Of a stretch of DNA of 64,000 nucleotides, positions 9,250 through 18,420 are shown one piece after another. This stretch comes from Parabacteroides sp. Marseille-P3160. GTDB taxonomy: Bacteria > Bacteroidota > Bacteroidia > Bacteroidales > Tannerellaceae. Position 1 is the first letter of the stretch; the number at the start of each line of letters is the position of its first letter. The stretch spans positions 3,070,443 through 3,134,442 of the forward strand of contig NZ_LT799418.1 in assembly GCF_900162725.1 (NCBI RefSeq), given 5' to 3'. The translations under genes were made by a program, and so were the position numbers. The notes beneath the pieces are model-generated. The model saw only the letters and a program-made list of their open reading frames with translations, searched no databases and had not been told where the DNA came from.

Positions 9250-9723
9250 TTAGAAATTATAGGCTACACGAACCGCAAAGAGGGCTTGGTCAAAGTCTTT
9301 GATGATATGATACTTTAAATCCAGCCCCACGGTCAATTCGGGAGTGGCGTAGACCTCGCCGCCCAAACCGATATTGGCGCCGAAACGGGTATAAGTGGTA
9401 TTGTCATTCCATTTAAAATCCCAAAAAGATAAACTCAAACCGCCAATCGGGTAAAAGGCAAACTGATTGCTCAACAGTACCACATAATGCGCATTCATAT
9501 CGATTGACCAAGCGCTCAAACCGTCTTTCTTCACATAGTGAGTCAAGGAAGGGGCAAAACGGAATTCATCCGTAATGCTATATCGATAATCAATCCCCAA
9601 TGTTGCATTCTCGGTATCAAATCCGTATCCCATGCTAAGCCCGATAGAAGAAAGCCCTTGCTTTTGGGCTGAAGCGCCAAAAGCAATCATTACGAGCGAG
9701 AAAACAATAAAAATTTTTTTCAT
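9250..9723 (-). CDS. Small outer-membrane beta-barrel protein
   Basis: The 157-residue product begins with a signal peptide (MKKIFIVFSLVMIAFGASAQ). It then shows alternating hydrophobic/polar strands with aromatic girdles (GLSMGYGFDTENATLGIDYRY, YPIGGLSLSFWDF) and ends in a C-terminal aromatic residue (VAYNF), as expected for an outer-membrane barrel of about eight strands in the OmpW/OmpX-like 'outer membrane protein beta-barrel domain' class. The function is unknown. It lies alone between two minus-strand genes and has its own terminator, so it is probably transcribed separately or with the upstream dipeptidase (49-base gap). Confidence 0.75.
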   Translation of the reverse strand: MKKIFIVFSLVMIAFGASAQKQGLSSIGLSMGYGFDTENATLGIDYRYSITDEFRFAPSLTHYVKKDGLSAWSIDMNAHYVVLLSNQFAFYPIGGLSLSFWDFKWNDNTTYTRFGANIGLGGEVYATPELTVGLDLKYHIIKDFDQALFAVRVAYNF

Positions 9724-9771
9724 ACCATTAAGTTTTTGTTTATACTCAAAAAAGTTGTTTACTAATAAACA

Positions 9772-11406
9772 TCATTCGGCCTTCAATCGTTCACCGGCAC
9801 TCTGCACAATACTCCGGTAATAGGCTTCATCATATCCCGGGAAATCAGGGTAAACCGGCAATCCGTAAGGATTCCGCTTAAATTTGCCGTTTTCTTCTTT
9901 TTTCACATTGCCGTCGATATATTTGACCAGAAGGTATTCCCCAAGCTGTTTCCAACGGGCAGTCGCCTGGTCGGCGGTCGTCGTACTGAACCAGGAAAGG
10001 AACTTGACCGCCTCGGCGGGATTTTCGGCATAAAGCCCGGCAGCAGCCTTGTCAATAGCCGGAACTGCCTGCTGATAGGCATCCTCCAATTCCTGCTGTA
10101 CCTTGCGAATGTCCTTGATCATATAACTGTATTTACCGTATGCCATATTGGCTACCCAATTATGGATCCAAAAGGCGGAAGTCCAGGAGAATGTTAGCAA
10201 GTCTCCGTTTCCTACGCGGTAACTTTCCGGAATGGCGACCGAGGAACTATACACAGGTGTAAAGACAGCCATATCGGCATCATCCGTCCCGAACCAAAGG
10301 ATACCGCCCAGCGCATCCGGCAGCCAGTTACGCATCTGCGGGACAATAACAAAGCCGGTTTGCTGCGTTGCGATCGCCCGCTCGTTCACGTATTCCTGCC
10401 CGTCGACCTTGAAAGTCATCGGACGCCAGCGATAAGGCACTTTATAGGGGCCCGCCCCGGCGTCTTTCGTCATATCCAGGCTCGTCCCTTCATAATGATC
10501 CCGCATGACACTCTGTACGTCCTGCACCGATAGCTTACGGTCCGGCTTGATATAGAGCGGCATCGGCTCCTTGCTGGCATCTCCCCGGATGAACGCTTCA
10601 TACTTAGACATCGAATCGTCATATCTCCGAAAAAAAGACCAGACACGCGCTTCGCAGCCCCGCAAACTGCTGAAGTCATACGGACAATAGGCTTTTGCAA
10701 AACTGAAGTCCTCGTCTTTTCCTTTGAAATAGCCCTTTTCACGGGCGAAACTGACCACATCCGGCGAATAAAGGCAATTCTCTTTATCGTTGAAAGGGAT
10801 TTTCTGGATTCGGGATTGGTTGGCATGCGCCGCAATACAGTCGTCAGGGATGCGGATAGCTACCCAGAGGGCGCCTTTGTTTCCAACGCCTTTTCCTACC
10901 ATCTCCATGATCCAGGCTTCGTTCTTATCAGCAATCGAGAAAGACTCTCCGCCGCTGTAATAACCATAATTTTTTACTAAATCCGTCATGATACGGATGG
11001 CTTCGCGGGCGGTTTTCGCCCGCTGAAGGGTGATATAGATCAAACTGCCGTAATCGATGATCCCGGTGGTATCGACCAGTTCCGGCCGGCCTCCGAAAGT
11101 ACTCTCCGTGATCGCGACCTGGTGTTCGTTCATGTTGCCGACCACATTATAAGTCTGCTCTGCTTGCGGAATCTTGCCCAAAGGCTTACCGGTATCCCAT
11201 TCCACGACATCCAACAAGGCTCCCTTGGGCCATGTAGCTGCCGGCCAATGATACAACTCACCGTATAAAGCATGCGAATCCGCCGCATAACTAATCATTA
11301 CCGACCCGTCCACCGAGGCTTTCCGCCCTACCAGCAGACTGGTACAGGCCGTCGCCTCCATTAGGGATAACAGCAATACGCCTGTCGTTCCTATGACTTT
11401 TCTCAT
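9772..11406 (-). CDS. C69-family (U34) secreted dipeptidase
   Basis: Peptidase family C69 members are N-terminal nucleophile hydrolases that remove dipeptides. I start at ATG 11406 (MRKVIGTTGV), which has GGAG about ten bases upstream; a TTG at 11424 would add six residues. The signal sequence ends directly at Cys21 (EATACTSLLVG), which becomes the N-terminal nucleophile after processing. Other family features are GSVMISYAADSH, the ANQSRIQ segment and the NWVANMAYGKYS region. The 544-residue length is typical of the Bacteroidetes secreted form. The leader carries a large inverted repeat (11447-11489) and a good promoter (11530-11561). Confidence 0.88.
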   Translation of the reverse strand: MRKVIGTTGVLLLSLMEATACTSLLVGRKASVDGSVMISYAADSHALYGELYHWPAATWPKGALLDVVEWDTGKPLGKIPQAEQTYNVVGNMNEHQVAITESTFGGRPELVDTTGIIDYGSLIYITLQRAKTAREAIRIMTDLVKNYGYYSGGESFSIADKNEAWIMEMVGKGVGNKGALWVAIRIPDDCIAAHANQSRIQKIPFNDKENCLYSPDVVSFAREKGYFKGKDEDFSFAKAYCPYDFSSLRGCEARVWSFFRRYDDSMSKYEAFIRGDASKEPMPLYIKPDRKLSVQDVQSVMRDHYEGTSLDMTKDAGAGPYKVPYRWRPMTFKVDGQEYVNERAIATQQTGFVIVPQMRNWLPDALGGILWFGTDDADMAVFTPVYSSSVAIPESYRVGNGDLLTFSWTSAFWIHNWVANMAYGKYSYMIKDIRKVQQELEDAYQQAVPAIDKAAAGLYAENPAEAVKFLSWFSTTTADQATARWKQLGEYLLVKYIDGNVKKEENGKFKRNPYGLPVYPDFPGYDEAYYRSIVQSAGERLKAE

Positions 11407-11446
11407 ATTTCTAAATTTCTCCAATTGTTTGTTTTACTTATTATAA

Positions 11447-11489
11447 CGTATAGGAATATCAAGCGCATCTATGTGCGCCGACCTATACG
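11447..11489 (-). promoter_or_regulatory. Long inverted repeat in the dipeptidase leader
   Basis: CGTATAGG at 11447-11454 is exactly mirrored by CCTATACG at 11482-11489, and inside it GCGCAT and GTGCGC pair with one G-U around a CTAT loop. It lies between the predicted transcription start near 11523 and the ATG at 11406, so it would fold in the 5' leader. It lacks a U-tract. It is a structured leader or a palindromic operator; the regulator is unknown. Confidence 0.55.
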
Positions 11490-11529
11490 CATGGGTTATT
11501 CTTATTTCTTATTAACTGATATTTGTTTT

Positions 11530-11561
11530 GCAAAGTAAAGAAAATACCCCTTATTCCAAAA
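11530..11561 (-). promoter_or_regulatory. Promoter of the C69 dipeptidase
   Basis: On the minus strand TTTG (11561-11558) is followed after 20 bases by TACTTTGC (11537-11530), one base short of a perfect TAnnTTTG. The position would give a leader of about 117 bases before the ATG at 11406. Confidence 0.5.
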
Positions 11562-11581
11562 ATCAGCGGACTTATTTTATC

Positions 11582-12121
11582 CTATTCCTGGATCTCAGGC
11601 ACGATAAAATCGATAAAACAAAGCGCAGACAATGCCGTCCCGTATCTTTTTTCAACCGTGATGCCTTCCGTTATAAAGTTTAATTCTCCCAGGTAATACT
11701 GATGATAGGTCTTTTGATGCAAATCATTGATAACGCGTATCAGTCTGGATTCCAACTCTTCTATCCTGTAGCGTCCGCTCACTTCACAAACCAGCCCTCC
11801 GGCTTTCTCGTCGAAATCCTCATCCTTATACATCCAGGCATAGACTATCCCGGCCGAAACAAATTCATCTTGATAACCGTGCGAAACGGCCATGATGGTC
11901 TTCAACTCTGATCCGAAAGGAGGAAGATCAATCTCATCCACCGTCACCAAATGGGCGGTTGCCGGAATGACCGACGAATAGGTCATGATATTAAAATCAG
12001 CAATACCGGCATCGTAAAGAGCCATATGATAGGAACCTGCATGTTTTTCCAAATCAGATTCTCCACTCCCTTTTGTAATAAAAAAGGCATTTGGAATTAA
12101 ATTGCCTACTTTCTTAACCAT
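11582..12121 (-). CDS. Pyruvoyl-dependent arginine decarboxylase
   Basis: This enzyme converts arginine to agmatine, feeding polyamine synthesis or acid resistance, and uses a self-made pyruvoyl group instead of PLP. The 179-residue protein carries the cleavage site in TYSSVIPA: autocleavage between S49 and S50 would give a beta chain and an alpha chain with a pyruvoyl from S50. Other family segments are IPNAFFITKGSGES at the start, GSELKTIMA, and an E-rich stretch with IVYAWMYKDE. No other polyamine gene is next to it. A TActTTTG -7 box lies 40-47 bases upstream. Confidence 0.9.
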   Translation of the reverse strand: MVKKVGNLIPNAFFITKGSGESDLEKHAGSYHMALYDAGIADFNIMTYSSVIPATAHLVTVDEIDLPPFGSELKTIMAVSHGYQDEFVSAGIVYAWMYKDEDFDEKAGGLVCEVSGRYRIEELESRLIRVINDLHQKTYHQYYLGELNFITEGITVEKRYGTALSALCFIDFIVPEIQE

Positions 12122-12439
12122 TTATGCAAAATGTTTTAATTTAAATCATCCAGTGACGGGCAAAAGTACAAACTTATTAGAATAAGAAGACGAATAATTC
12201 CAGACTTCTTTATTATCGATTGGCAAAAGCATTATATTCACCCGGGAATACAGCCCATCAATAAAATTTATAATATAATCAACGTTTAATATAAACAAAT
12301 AGAAAAGAAATGCTGTTTTAACTATAAAAGGAAACCAAATAATAAACAAATTATGATAGCATTATGTCTTAGTTTATTACTGCTGAATACAACAGTTGTG
12401 AACGACAATCCGAATATAAACGATAAAAACGAAAAAAAA
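12122..12439. other. Divergent intergenic region, arginine decarboxylase / superoxide dismutase
   Basis: AT-rich spacer with the -7 box of the decarboxylase gene at 12161-12168 on the minus strand. No convincing promoter for sodB is visible. An in-frame ATG at 12353 would extend SodB by 29 residues (see sodB). Confidence 0.5.
12161..12168 (-). promoter_or_regulatory. Candidate -7 element for the arginine decarboxylase gene
   Basis: The minus strand reads TACTTTTG, an exact TAnnTTTG, 40 bases before the ATG. No TTG lies at the right distance upstream. Confidence 0.45.
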
Positions 12440-13015
12440 ATGAAATTTGAATTAGTAACATTACCTTATGCAACGGATGCATTGGAGCCCGTTATCGGTA
12501 AACAAACAGTAGAACTCCATCACGGAAAACATTTATTGACTTACGTCAACAATTTAAACGGCCTTATTCCCGGAACCAAGTTTGAAAATGCGGACTTGGA
12601 AACAATTGTAAAGGAATCGGATGGCGCTATTTTCAATAACGCAGGTCAGGTATTAAACCATAATATATATTTCACCTCTTTCTCACCGAAAGGCGGAGGT
12701 GAACCTACCGGCAAACTGGCAGAGGCAATCAAAAAAGAATTCGGTTCTTTTGAAAACTTCAAGAAAGAATTTGTTGCAGCCGGTGTCGGACTTTTCGGTT
12801 CAGGTTGGGTTTGGCTTTCCAAAGACAAAGAGGGCAAGCTATTCATCACCAAAGAACAAAACGCAGGCAATCCTGTAACCAAAGGATTAACTCCTATCTT
12901 GGGATTCGATGTATGGGAACATTCCTATTACCTGGATTATCAAAACCGTCGGGGAGATCACTTGAATGAGCTTTGGAAAATCATCGACTGGAATGTCGTT
13001 GGTAGCAGATATTAA
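12440..13015 (+). CDS. sodB: Iron/manganese superoxide dismutase
   Basis: The enzyme dismutes superoxide in the cytoplasm, protecting anaerobes during air exposure. I start at ATG 12440 (MKFELVTLPY), which matches the family N-terminus and gives 191 residues. Metal ligands are visible in the HHGKH segment, in NHNIYF, and in FDVWEHSYYLDYQNRR near the C-terminus. The GSGWVWLSKD strand is canonical. The frame stays open upstream to an ATG at 12353, which would add a hydrophobic stretch MIALCLSLLLLN; it is not a clean signal peptide and I regard it as leader sequence. A bidirectional terminator follows. Confidence 0.93.
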   Translation: MKFELVTLPYATDALEPVIGKQTVELHHGKHLLTYVNNLNGLIPGTKFENADLETIVKESDGAIFNNAGQVLNHNIYFTSFSPKGGGEPTGKLAEAIKKEFGSFENFKKEFVAAGVGLFGSGWVWLSKDKEGKLFITKEQNAGNPVTKGLTPILGFDVWEHSYYLDYQNRRGDHLNELWKIIDWNVVGSRY

Positions 13016-13048
13016 TACTGTACTATACTATACTAACAAGATTGCGCG

Positions 13049-13081
13049 AAAAAGGCCGGGCTTTGAAGTCCGGCCTTTTTT
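13049..13081. terminator. Bidirectional terminator between sodB and tdh
   Basis: AAAAAGGCCGG at 13049-13059 pairs with CCGGCCTTTTT at 13070-13080; the inner GCT/AGT extend the stem around a TTGA loop. Flanking A and T runs let it serve the convergent sodB (+) and tdh (-). Confidence 0.92.
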
Positions 13082-13099
13082 ATTTGTTCCGGATCCGGA

Positions 13100-14083
13100 T
13101 CAATGTTGGTGGGCAAAGAGGGAAGCAGTACTTTTCCCCATTCTTTTCCCTAATTTGTCCAGCATGTCGCGGGTCATTGCGTCCAGATCATAGACTGGAT
13201 TCCAGTCCCATTCCTCATGGGCACAGGAATCATCCAACGAATTCGGCCAGGATTCGGCGATGGCCTGTCGCAACGGATCGACGTTATAAACCATCCTGAA
13301 ATCGGGTAGCTTCTCCTTAATCTTATGATAGATAATCTCCGGGGCAAAACTCATGGAAGCGATATTGAACGAGTTCCGGTGTTTCAAGCGGGCAGGATCG
13401 GCCTCCATCAATTGGATAGCCGCGTGCAATGCATCCGGCATATACATCATATCCATAAAAGTGCCGGCGGCAATCGGACATTCAAAAACTTTCTCCTGGA
13501 CAGCGGCATAATAGATATCCACTGCATAGTCCGTCGTACCTCCTCCGGGAGGCGTTACATAAGATATCAGCCCGGGAAAACGAACCGATCGGGTATCTAC
13601 TCCATAACGAAGATGATAGTAATCACTCAGCAACTCACCCGAAACTTTGGTCACTCCGTACATCGTACGAGGATGGCAAATCGTGTCTTGCGGCGTCTTA
13701 TCCTTGGGAGTATTCTCACCGAATACCCCGATGGAACTCGGAGTGAAGACAGCACATTTCTTTTCACGCGCGACCTCCAATACATTCATCAAACCGTCTA
13801 CGCCTATCTTCCAAGCCAGTTGGGGCTTGGCTTCGGCCACTGCGGAAAGCAGGGCGGCCAGATTATAAATCGTATCCACCTGATAACGGGAGACGACCTC
13901 TCCTATTTGTTCCCGGTTCGTAATATCCACGACGGCGGAAGGTCCGGTTTCCAATAATTCACCCTTCGGTTCCGCGCCGGGGATATGTCCCGCCACGATA
14001 TTTCCTGAGTAACGCTTTCTCAGTTCCATTGTTAACTCCGAACCGATCTGGCCCGTAGAACCAATAACTAATACATTCTTCAT
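13100..14083 (-). CDS. tdh: L-threonine 3-dehydrogenase, epimerase-like short-chain type
   Basis: It oxidises threonine to 2-amino-3-ketobutyrate with NAD+. The 327-residue protein is an extended SDR of the UDP-galactose-epimerase-like class rather than the zinc medium-chain class. It has a Rossmann GxxGxxG at residues 8-14 (GSTGQIG), the active-site YxxxK in MYGVTK, the TPSSIGVFG serine segment, and the family loop VRFPGLISYVTPPGGGTTDYA interrupted normally. It is divergent from kbl, which uses its product, and this pairing makes the threonine-dehydrogenase call stronger than a generic epimerase. Confidence 0.9.
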   Translation of the reverse strand: MKNVLVIGSTGQIGSELTMELRKRYSGNIVAGHIPGAEPKGELLETGPSAVVDITNREQIGEVVSRYQVDTIYNLAALLSAVAEAKPQLAWKIGVDGLMNVLEVAREKKCAVFTPSSIGVFGENTPKDKTPQDTICHPRTMYGVTKVSGELLSDYYHLRYGVDTRSVRFPGLISYVTPPGGGTTDYAVDIYYAAVQEKVFECPIAAGTFMDMMYMPDALHAAIQLMEADPARLKHRNSFNIASMSFAPEIIYHKIKEKLPDFRMVYNVDPLRQAIAESWPNSLDDSCAHEEWDWNPVYDLDAMTRDMLDKLGKRMGKSTASLFAHQH

Positions 14084-14105
14084 AAAAGAGACTTTAAATC
14101 CGCTG

Positions 14106-14113
14106 CAAATGTA
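14106..14113 (-). promoter_or_regulatory. Candidate -7 element for tdh
   Basis: The minus strand reads TACATTTG, an exact TAnnTTTG, 23 bases before the tdh ATG. A matching -33 TTG is not evident. Confidence 0.45.
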
Positions 14114-14242
14114 GAGAGAATAAAACAGTTTTCAGACTATTTCACCCTCTTTTTGGCTCTCGTTTCAAAAAAAAAGAAGACCTTTGTTCCTGTAAAATCA
14201 AAGAAGAAAGACTGTAAATAAAACACCTAAAATAAAAAAACG

Positions 14243-15430
14243 ATGTACGGAAAATTTAAGGACTTTTTGTCAAAAGAATTAGCTGATATCAAGGCAGCCG
14301 GATTATACAAGGGCGAGCGGGTGATCACAACGCCGCAAAAAGTAGACATACAGGTCGAGCCCGGGGATAAGGTACTAAACTTCTGTGCGAACAACTACCT
14401 GGGACTTTCGGACGACAAACGATTGATACAGGCGGCTAAAGACACGATGGATACGCATGGATACGGCATGTCTTCCGTCCGTTTCATCTGCGGAACGCAA
14501 GACCTGCATAAACAATTGGAAGCAGCGATCTCCGATTATTTCAAGACAGAGGATACAATCTTATATGCAGCCTGCTTCGATGCGAACGGCGGCTTGTTCG
14601 AGCCCCTCTTTTCGGAAGAAGACGCAATCATCTCGGACTCGCTGAACCATGCTTCCATTATCGACGGCGTCCGCCTTTGCAAGGCCAAACGCTTCCGTTA
14701 TGCGAATGCGGACATGGACGACCTGGAACGTATCTTAAAGGAAACCCAGTCGCTACGCTACCGGATCATCGCTACCGACGGCGTATTTTCGATGGACGGG
14801 AATGTCGCTCCATTGGACAAGATCTGCACATTGGCCGATAAATACAACGCTTTGGTCATGGTGGACGAATCACATTCGGCAGGAGTTGTCGGGCCTACGG
14901 GACACGGAGTGGCCGAACTCTTCAACGTGTACGGGAAAGTGGACATCTTTACCGGCACTTTAGGGAAAGCCTTCGGAGGAGCCATGGGCGGCTTTACAAC
15001 CGGAAGGAAAGAAATCGTCGATCTGCTCCGCCAGCGTTCGCGCCCCTACCTGTTCTCCAACTCATTGGCGCCAAGTATCGTCGGAGCCAGCATCGAAGCC
15101 TTCAAGATACTTAAAGAGAGTGATGAATTACATACGAAATTAGCGAATAACGTCACCTATTTCCGCGACCGGATGCTGGCTGCCGGCTTCGATATCAAGC
15201 CGACCCAGTCGGCCATCTGCGCCGTTATGCTTTACGATGCCAAACTCTCGCAGGTCTTTGCTGCGCGGATGCAGGAAGAAGGGATCTACGTAACCGGTTT
15301 TTACTATCCGGTCGTCCCTAAAGAACAAGCGCGCATCCGGGTACAATTATCGGCGGGACAAGAACAAGTTCATCTGGACAAGGCGATCGAAGCCTTCATC
15401 AAGATCGGCAAGGAATTAAAAGTGATTTAA
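14243..15430 (+). CDS. kbl: Glycine C-acetyltransferase (2-amino-3-ketobutyrate CoA ligase)
   Basis: A PLP enzyme that cleaves 2-amino-3-ketobutyrate with CoA to glycine and acetyl-CoA, completing threonine breakdown with the divergent dehydrogenase. The 395-residue alpha-oxoamine synthase fold shows CANNYLGLSD, GYGMSSVRFICGTQDLHK split normally, the DESHSAG motif, and the PLP lysine K242 in TGTLGKAFGG. It is 8 bases upstream of the PHP phosphatase, and fhs follows, so glycine and one-carbon metabolism may be transcribed together. Confidence 0.95.
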   Translation: MYGKFKDFLSKELADIKAAGLYKGERVITTPQKVDIQVEPGDKVLNFCANNYLGLSDDKRLIQAAKDTMDTHGYGMSSVRFICGTQDLHKQLEAAISDYFKTEDTILYAACFDANGGLFEPLFSEEDAIISDSLNHASIIDGVRLCKAKRFRYANADMDDLERILKETQSLRYRIIATDGVFSMDGNVAPLDKICTLADKYNALVMVDESHSAGVVGPTGHGVAELFNVYGKVDIFTGTLGKAFGGAMGGFTTGRKEIVDLLRQRSRPYLFSNSLAPSIVGASIEAFKILKESDELHTKLANNVTYFRDRMLAAGFDIKPTQSAICAVMLYDAKLSQVFAARMQEEGIYVTGFYYPVVPKEQARIRVQLSAGQEQVHLDKAIEAFIKIGKELKVI

Positions 15431-15438
15431 CGGATTTT

Positions 15439-16287
15439 ATGCAGTTGAGTAATTACCATAGCCATTGTACTTTTTGCGACGGGCGCAGTTATCCTGAAGA
15501 ATTTATCAAATTTGCACTTGCGCATCATTTCAGGGCCTATGGATTTTCTTCCCACTCCCCACTCCCGTTTGAAACCTTCTGGAACATGTCGAAAGAGGAC
15601 ATGCCCGATTACCTGACGGAGATCGGTCGCCTAAAACAAAAGTATAAAGACCGGATAGAGATTTATATCGGGTTGGAAATAGATTACCTGGACGAGACTT
15701 ACAACCCGTCCGTTTCCTATTTCCGGGATTTGCCGTTGGATTACCGGATCGGATCCGTCCATTTCCTTCCCGTAGCCCTTCCTTTATCCCCCGGACATGT
15801 GGTTACGATCGACGGCCCGTACGCCGAGTTGGAGCAGGCAATCCGCTTACATTACGGTGGAAGCGTGCGCCGCCTGGTCGCCCAATATTTCGAATCCTCC
15901 ATGCGAATGGTGGAATCGGGAGGTATCGACATCGTCGGACATCTGGATAAAATCTACATGAACAGCTGCTTGAACCCTGATTTCAATTTTGAAGCCGAAT
16001 GGTATCAACGGCCCTTCAACTCCTATCTCGATTTGATCGCAGAAAAAGGATTGATGGTAGAGATCAATACAAAAAACCTGACCCGGAAACGGCAGACATT
16101 CCCCCGGGCCGAATACCTTCCCCGCCTGCGGCAAAGGAACATACCTGTCATGGTCAATTCCGATTGCCATTATCCGGACCTGGTTAATGACGGGCGGAAG
16201 GAAGCTTTCGAATTGCTCCTGGCGGCGGGATACGGCTCCACCCGGGAGTTAGTGCAAGGCAAATGGCAGGACGTGCCGATCGATTGA
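15439..16287 (+). CDS. PHP-domain histidinol-phosphatase-like protein
   Basis: The 282-residue protein belongs to the PHP metal-dependent phosphoesterase family, in which HisK/HisJ removes phosphate from histidinol phosphate. Metal ligands are visible in [11 protein letters not shown] (residues about 5-15), GFSSHSP, the GLEIDY glutamate, GSVHFLP, IVGHLDK and NSDCHYP. The family is broad and no other his gene is nearby, so the substrate remains an inference. The gene starts 8 bases after kbl and ends 59 bases before fhs. Confidence 0.78.
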   Translation: MQLSNYHSHCTFCDGRSYPEEFIKFALAHHFRAYGFSSHSPLPFETFWNMSKEDMPDYLTEIGRLKQKYKDRIEIYIGLEIDYLDETYNPSVSYFRDLPLDYRIGSVHFLPVALPLSPGHVVTIDGPYAELEQAIRLHYGGSVRRLVAQYFESSMRMVESGGIDIVGHLDKIYMNSCLNPDFNFEAEWYQRPFNSYLDLIAEKGLMVEINTKNLTRKRQTFPRAEYLPRLRQRNIPVMVNSDCHYPDLVNDGRKEAFELLLAAGYGSTRELVQGKWQDVPID

Positions 16288-16346
16288 TTCATTCCACAGA
16301 AAAGAGACAGAGAATAATAAAAGAAGAATATACGTTAATAATATAT

Positions 16347-18017
16347 ATGAAATCAGATATTGAAATAGCAAGAGAAGTGACGTTACGGAAAATCGACGAA
16401 GTTGCGCAACAAATCCATATCCCCATCGATGAATTGGAGCATTACGGAAAATATATGGCGAAGTTACCGATTCATTTGATAAAACCCGAACAGATCGACC
16501 GGCATCATTTGATTCTTGTTACCGCTATCACCCCCACCAAAGCCGGTGTCGGAAAGACGACCGTTTCAATCGGACTTGGTTTGGGATTAAATAAAATAGG
16601 CAAAAAAGCACTGATCGCCTTGCGCGAACCTTCCTTGGGCCCCTGCTTCGGGATGAAAGGAGGAGCTGCCGGAGGAGGACATGCACAGGTGCTGCCAATG
16701 GAAAATATCAATCTCCATTTTACCGGAGATTTCCATGCCGTTACTTCCGCCCATAATATGATCGCGGCCTTATTGGACAACTATATTTATCAGAACCGGG
16801 GCAAAGGAAAGGGACTGAAAGAAATACGCTGGAAACGCGTACTGGACGTCAACGACCGCAGCCTGAGAAGTATCGTCACCGGCCTGGGAGGCCCGTTGAA
16901 CGGCATACCGGGTGAATCCGGATTCGATATCACCCCCGCCTCCGAGATCATGGCCATCCTTTGCCTCGCTTCCGACACGGACGACCTGAGGAGGCGGATC
17001 GGCCATATCATCCTTGGATATACCTTTGACGAGCAACCTTTTACGGTCGATGACTTAGGAGTAGCCGGCGCTATCATGGTATTGCTCAAGGACGCCCTGC
17101 AACCCAATTTAGTGCAAACAACGGAAAATACGCCCGCTATTATCCACGGGGGACCCTTCGCCAACATAGCCCATGGCTGCAATTCGATTCTGGCTACCCG
17201 CATGGCGCTGACCTATGGGGAGTATGTCATTACAGAAGCCGGCTTCGGCGCCGATCTGGGAGCGGAGAAGTTCTTCGACATCAAATGCCGGAAAGCGGGA
17301 CTTACCCCCTGTTTGACGGTATTGGTAGCCACGGCCCAGAGCCTGAAACTGCATGGCGGTATACCGGAAGACAAGATTAAGGAGCAAAACCTGGAAGGTT
17401 TACGCCGGGGCATCCCCAACCTGGACAAACACATCGATAATATCCAGGGTTTCGGGCAAAAGGTAATCGTTACCTTCAATAAATATGCGACCGACACGGA
17501 CGAAGAGATTGCCCTGATAGCCGAGCACTGTCGCCGGAAAGGAATCGGCTTCGCCCTGAATAACGTGTACGCCCAAGGGGGAAACGGAGCGATCGAATTG
17601 GCCCGGTTAGTGAGCGAGACGGTTGAAAAAAGCACCCCCTCCCCGCTCCGCTTTACCTACGACGATGAAGATCCGATAAAGACAAAGATTGAAAAGGTAG
17701 CCCGGAAGATCTACGGCGCATCATCGGTCAATTATACCTCTGCCGCAGGAAAGAAATTGCAGCAGATAGAAAGCCTGCCCGAAGCCGCGCGCTATCCCGT
17801 ATGCATTGCCAAAACACAATATTCCTTCTCATCCGACCCGAAAGCGGTCGGCGTCCCCCGGGATTTCGAATTAACCGTGCGTGATCTGATTTTAAATAAC
17901 GGTTCGGAGATGATCGTCGTGATCATGGGCGACATCATGCGTATGCCCGGACTGCCCCAAGTACCGCAAGCAACAAAAATAGACCTGGTAGACGGGAAAA
18001 TCGAAGGGCTTAGTTAA
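16347..18017 (+). CDS. fhs: Formate--tetrahydrofolate ligase
   Basis: The ligase makes 10-formyl-THF from formate, THF and ATP. I start at ATG 16347 ([10 protein letters not shown]), because the upstream open stretch overlaps the preceding gene; this gives 556 residues, the family norm. The P-loop [16 protein letters not shown], the [18 protein letters not shown] loop, the [14 protein letters not shown] segment and [19 protein letters not shown] are all family signatures. Its product supplies PurH, whose gene is also in this window. A long non-coding stretch with a repeat element follows. Confidence 0.97.
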   Translation: MKSDIEIAREVTLRKIDEVAQQIHIPIDELEHYGKYMAKLPIHLIKPEQIDRHHLILVTAITPTKAGVGKTTVSIGLGLGLNKIGKKALIALREPSLGPCFGMKGGAAGGGHAQVLPMENINLHFTGDFHAVTSAHNMIAALLDNYIYQNRGKGKGLKEIRWKRVLDVNDRSLRSIVTGLGGPLNGIPGESGFDITPASEIMAILCLASDTDDLRRRIGHIILGYTFDEQPFTVDDLGVAGAIMVLLKDALQPNLVQTTENTPAIIHGGPFANIAHGCNSILATRMALTYGEYVITEAGFGADLGAEKFFDIKCRKAGLTPCLTVLVATAQSLKLHGGIPEDKIKEQNLEGLRRGIPNLDKHIDNIQGFGQKVIVTFNKYATDTDEEIALIAEHCRRKGIGFALNNVYAQGGNGAIELARLVSETVEKSTPSPLRFTYDDEDPIKTKIEKVARKIYGASSVNYTSAAGKKLQQIESLPEAARYPVCIAKTQYSFSSDPKAVGVPRDFELTVRDLILNNGSEMIVVIMGDIMRMPGLPQVPQATKIDLVDGKIEGLS

Positions 18018-18135
18018 TTACGATAGTACATTCAGAATTACCGGTAGGCAAGAAGTTGCTGGATGATGCTTGTGCCTCAGCTGACAGTACAAAACGAGTC
18101 AACGTGATTTATAACTAAGTAATAAACAAGCCAAC

Positions 18136-18151
18136 CTAACTTACAAGTTAG
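18136..18151. repeat. Short perfect inverted repeat
   Basis: CTAACTT and AAGTTAG are separated by only two bases (AC). It is too tight for an RNA hairpin and looks more like a palindromic protein-binding site. No partner promoter is identified. Confidence 0.35.
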
Positions 18152-18194
18152 AGAAGATGTAGTCAATTAAAATCATTAAACTACAATCGAGTAG

Positions 18195-18420
18195 GTGTTT
18201 TACAGCTATAAAACACGTGTTCTACAGCCGTCAAACAGGTGTTTCACAGCTGTAGAACACGTGTTTCATTGCCGTCGAACACTCAATTGCTGTGCAGTGA
18301 ATGCGACAGAGGGTATACTCTCTTATGAAAATCAGTATAGGATAGCGCGTTTCACGACTGTGAGCCGACAGATGTGGAACGTTCGGGTATTTTATTCCTC
18401 CCGGCAAGCTTATCATAAGG
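18195..18420 (+). repeat. Dispersed intergenic repeat element, copy 1
   Basis: Four 22-bp units lie head to tail without spacers at 18195-18216, 18217-18238, 18239-18260 and 18261-18282. The consensus unit has arms GTGTT and AACAC around the core CTACAGCCGTCA. Units 1, 2 and 4 are in the forward sense and unit 3 is inverted. A tail follows; the 16-mer TATGAAAATCAGTATA starts 42 bases after the last unit (18324-18339), exactly as in copy 2 at 35044. Weaker similarity continues to about 18420. The right boundary is approximate. Confidence 0.85.

Noticed and set aside
9772-13015. Acid-resistance island (arginine decarboxylase, dipeptidase, SOD)
   Set aside because: There is no arginine/agmatine antiporter and each gene seems to have its own promoter, so no functional unit can be claimed.
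16263-16346. Longer N-terminus for formate-THF ligase from ATG 16263
   Set aside because: It overlaps the preceding phosphatase gene, reads unlike the family, and ATG 16347 gives the standard 556 residues.
18195-18282. CRISPR-like array
   Set aside because: The 22-bp units touch each other with no spacers, are in mixed orientation, and there are no cas genes.
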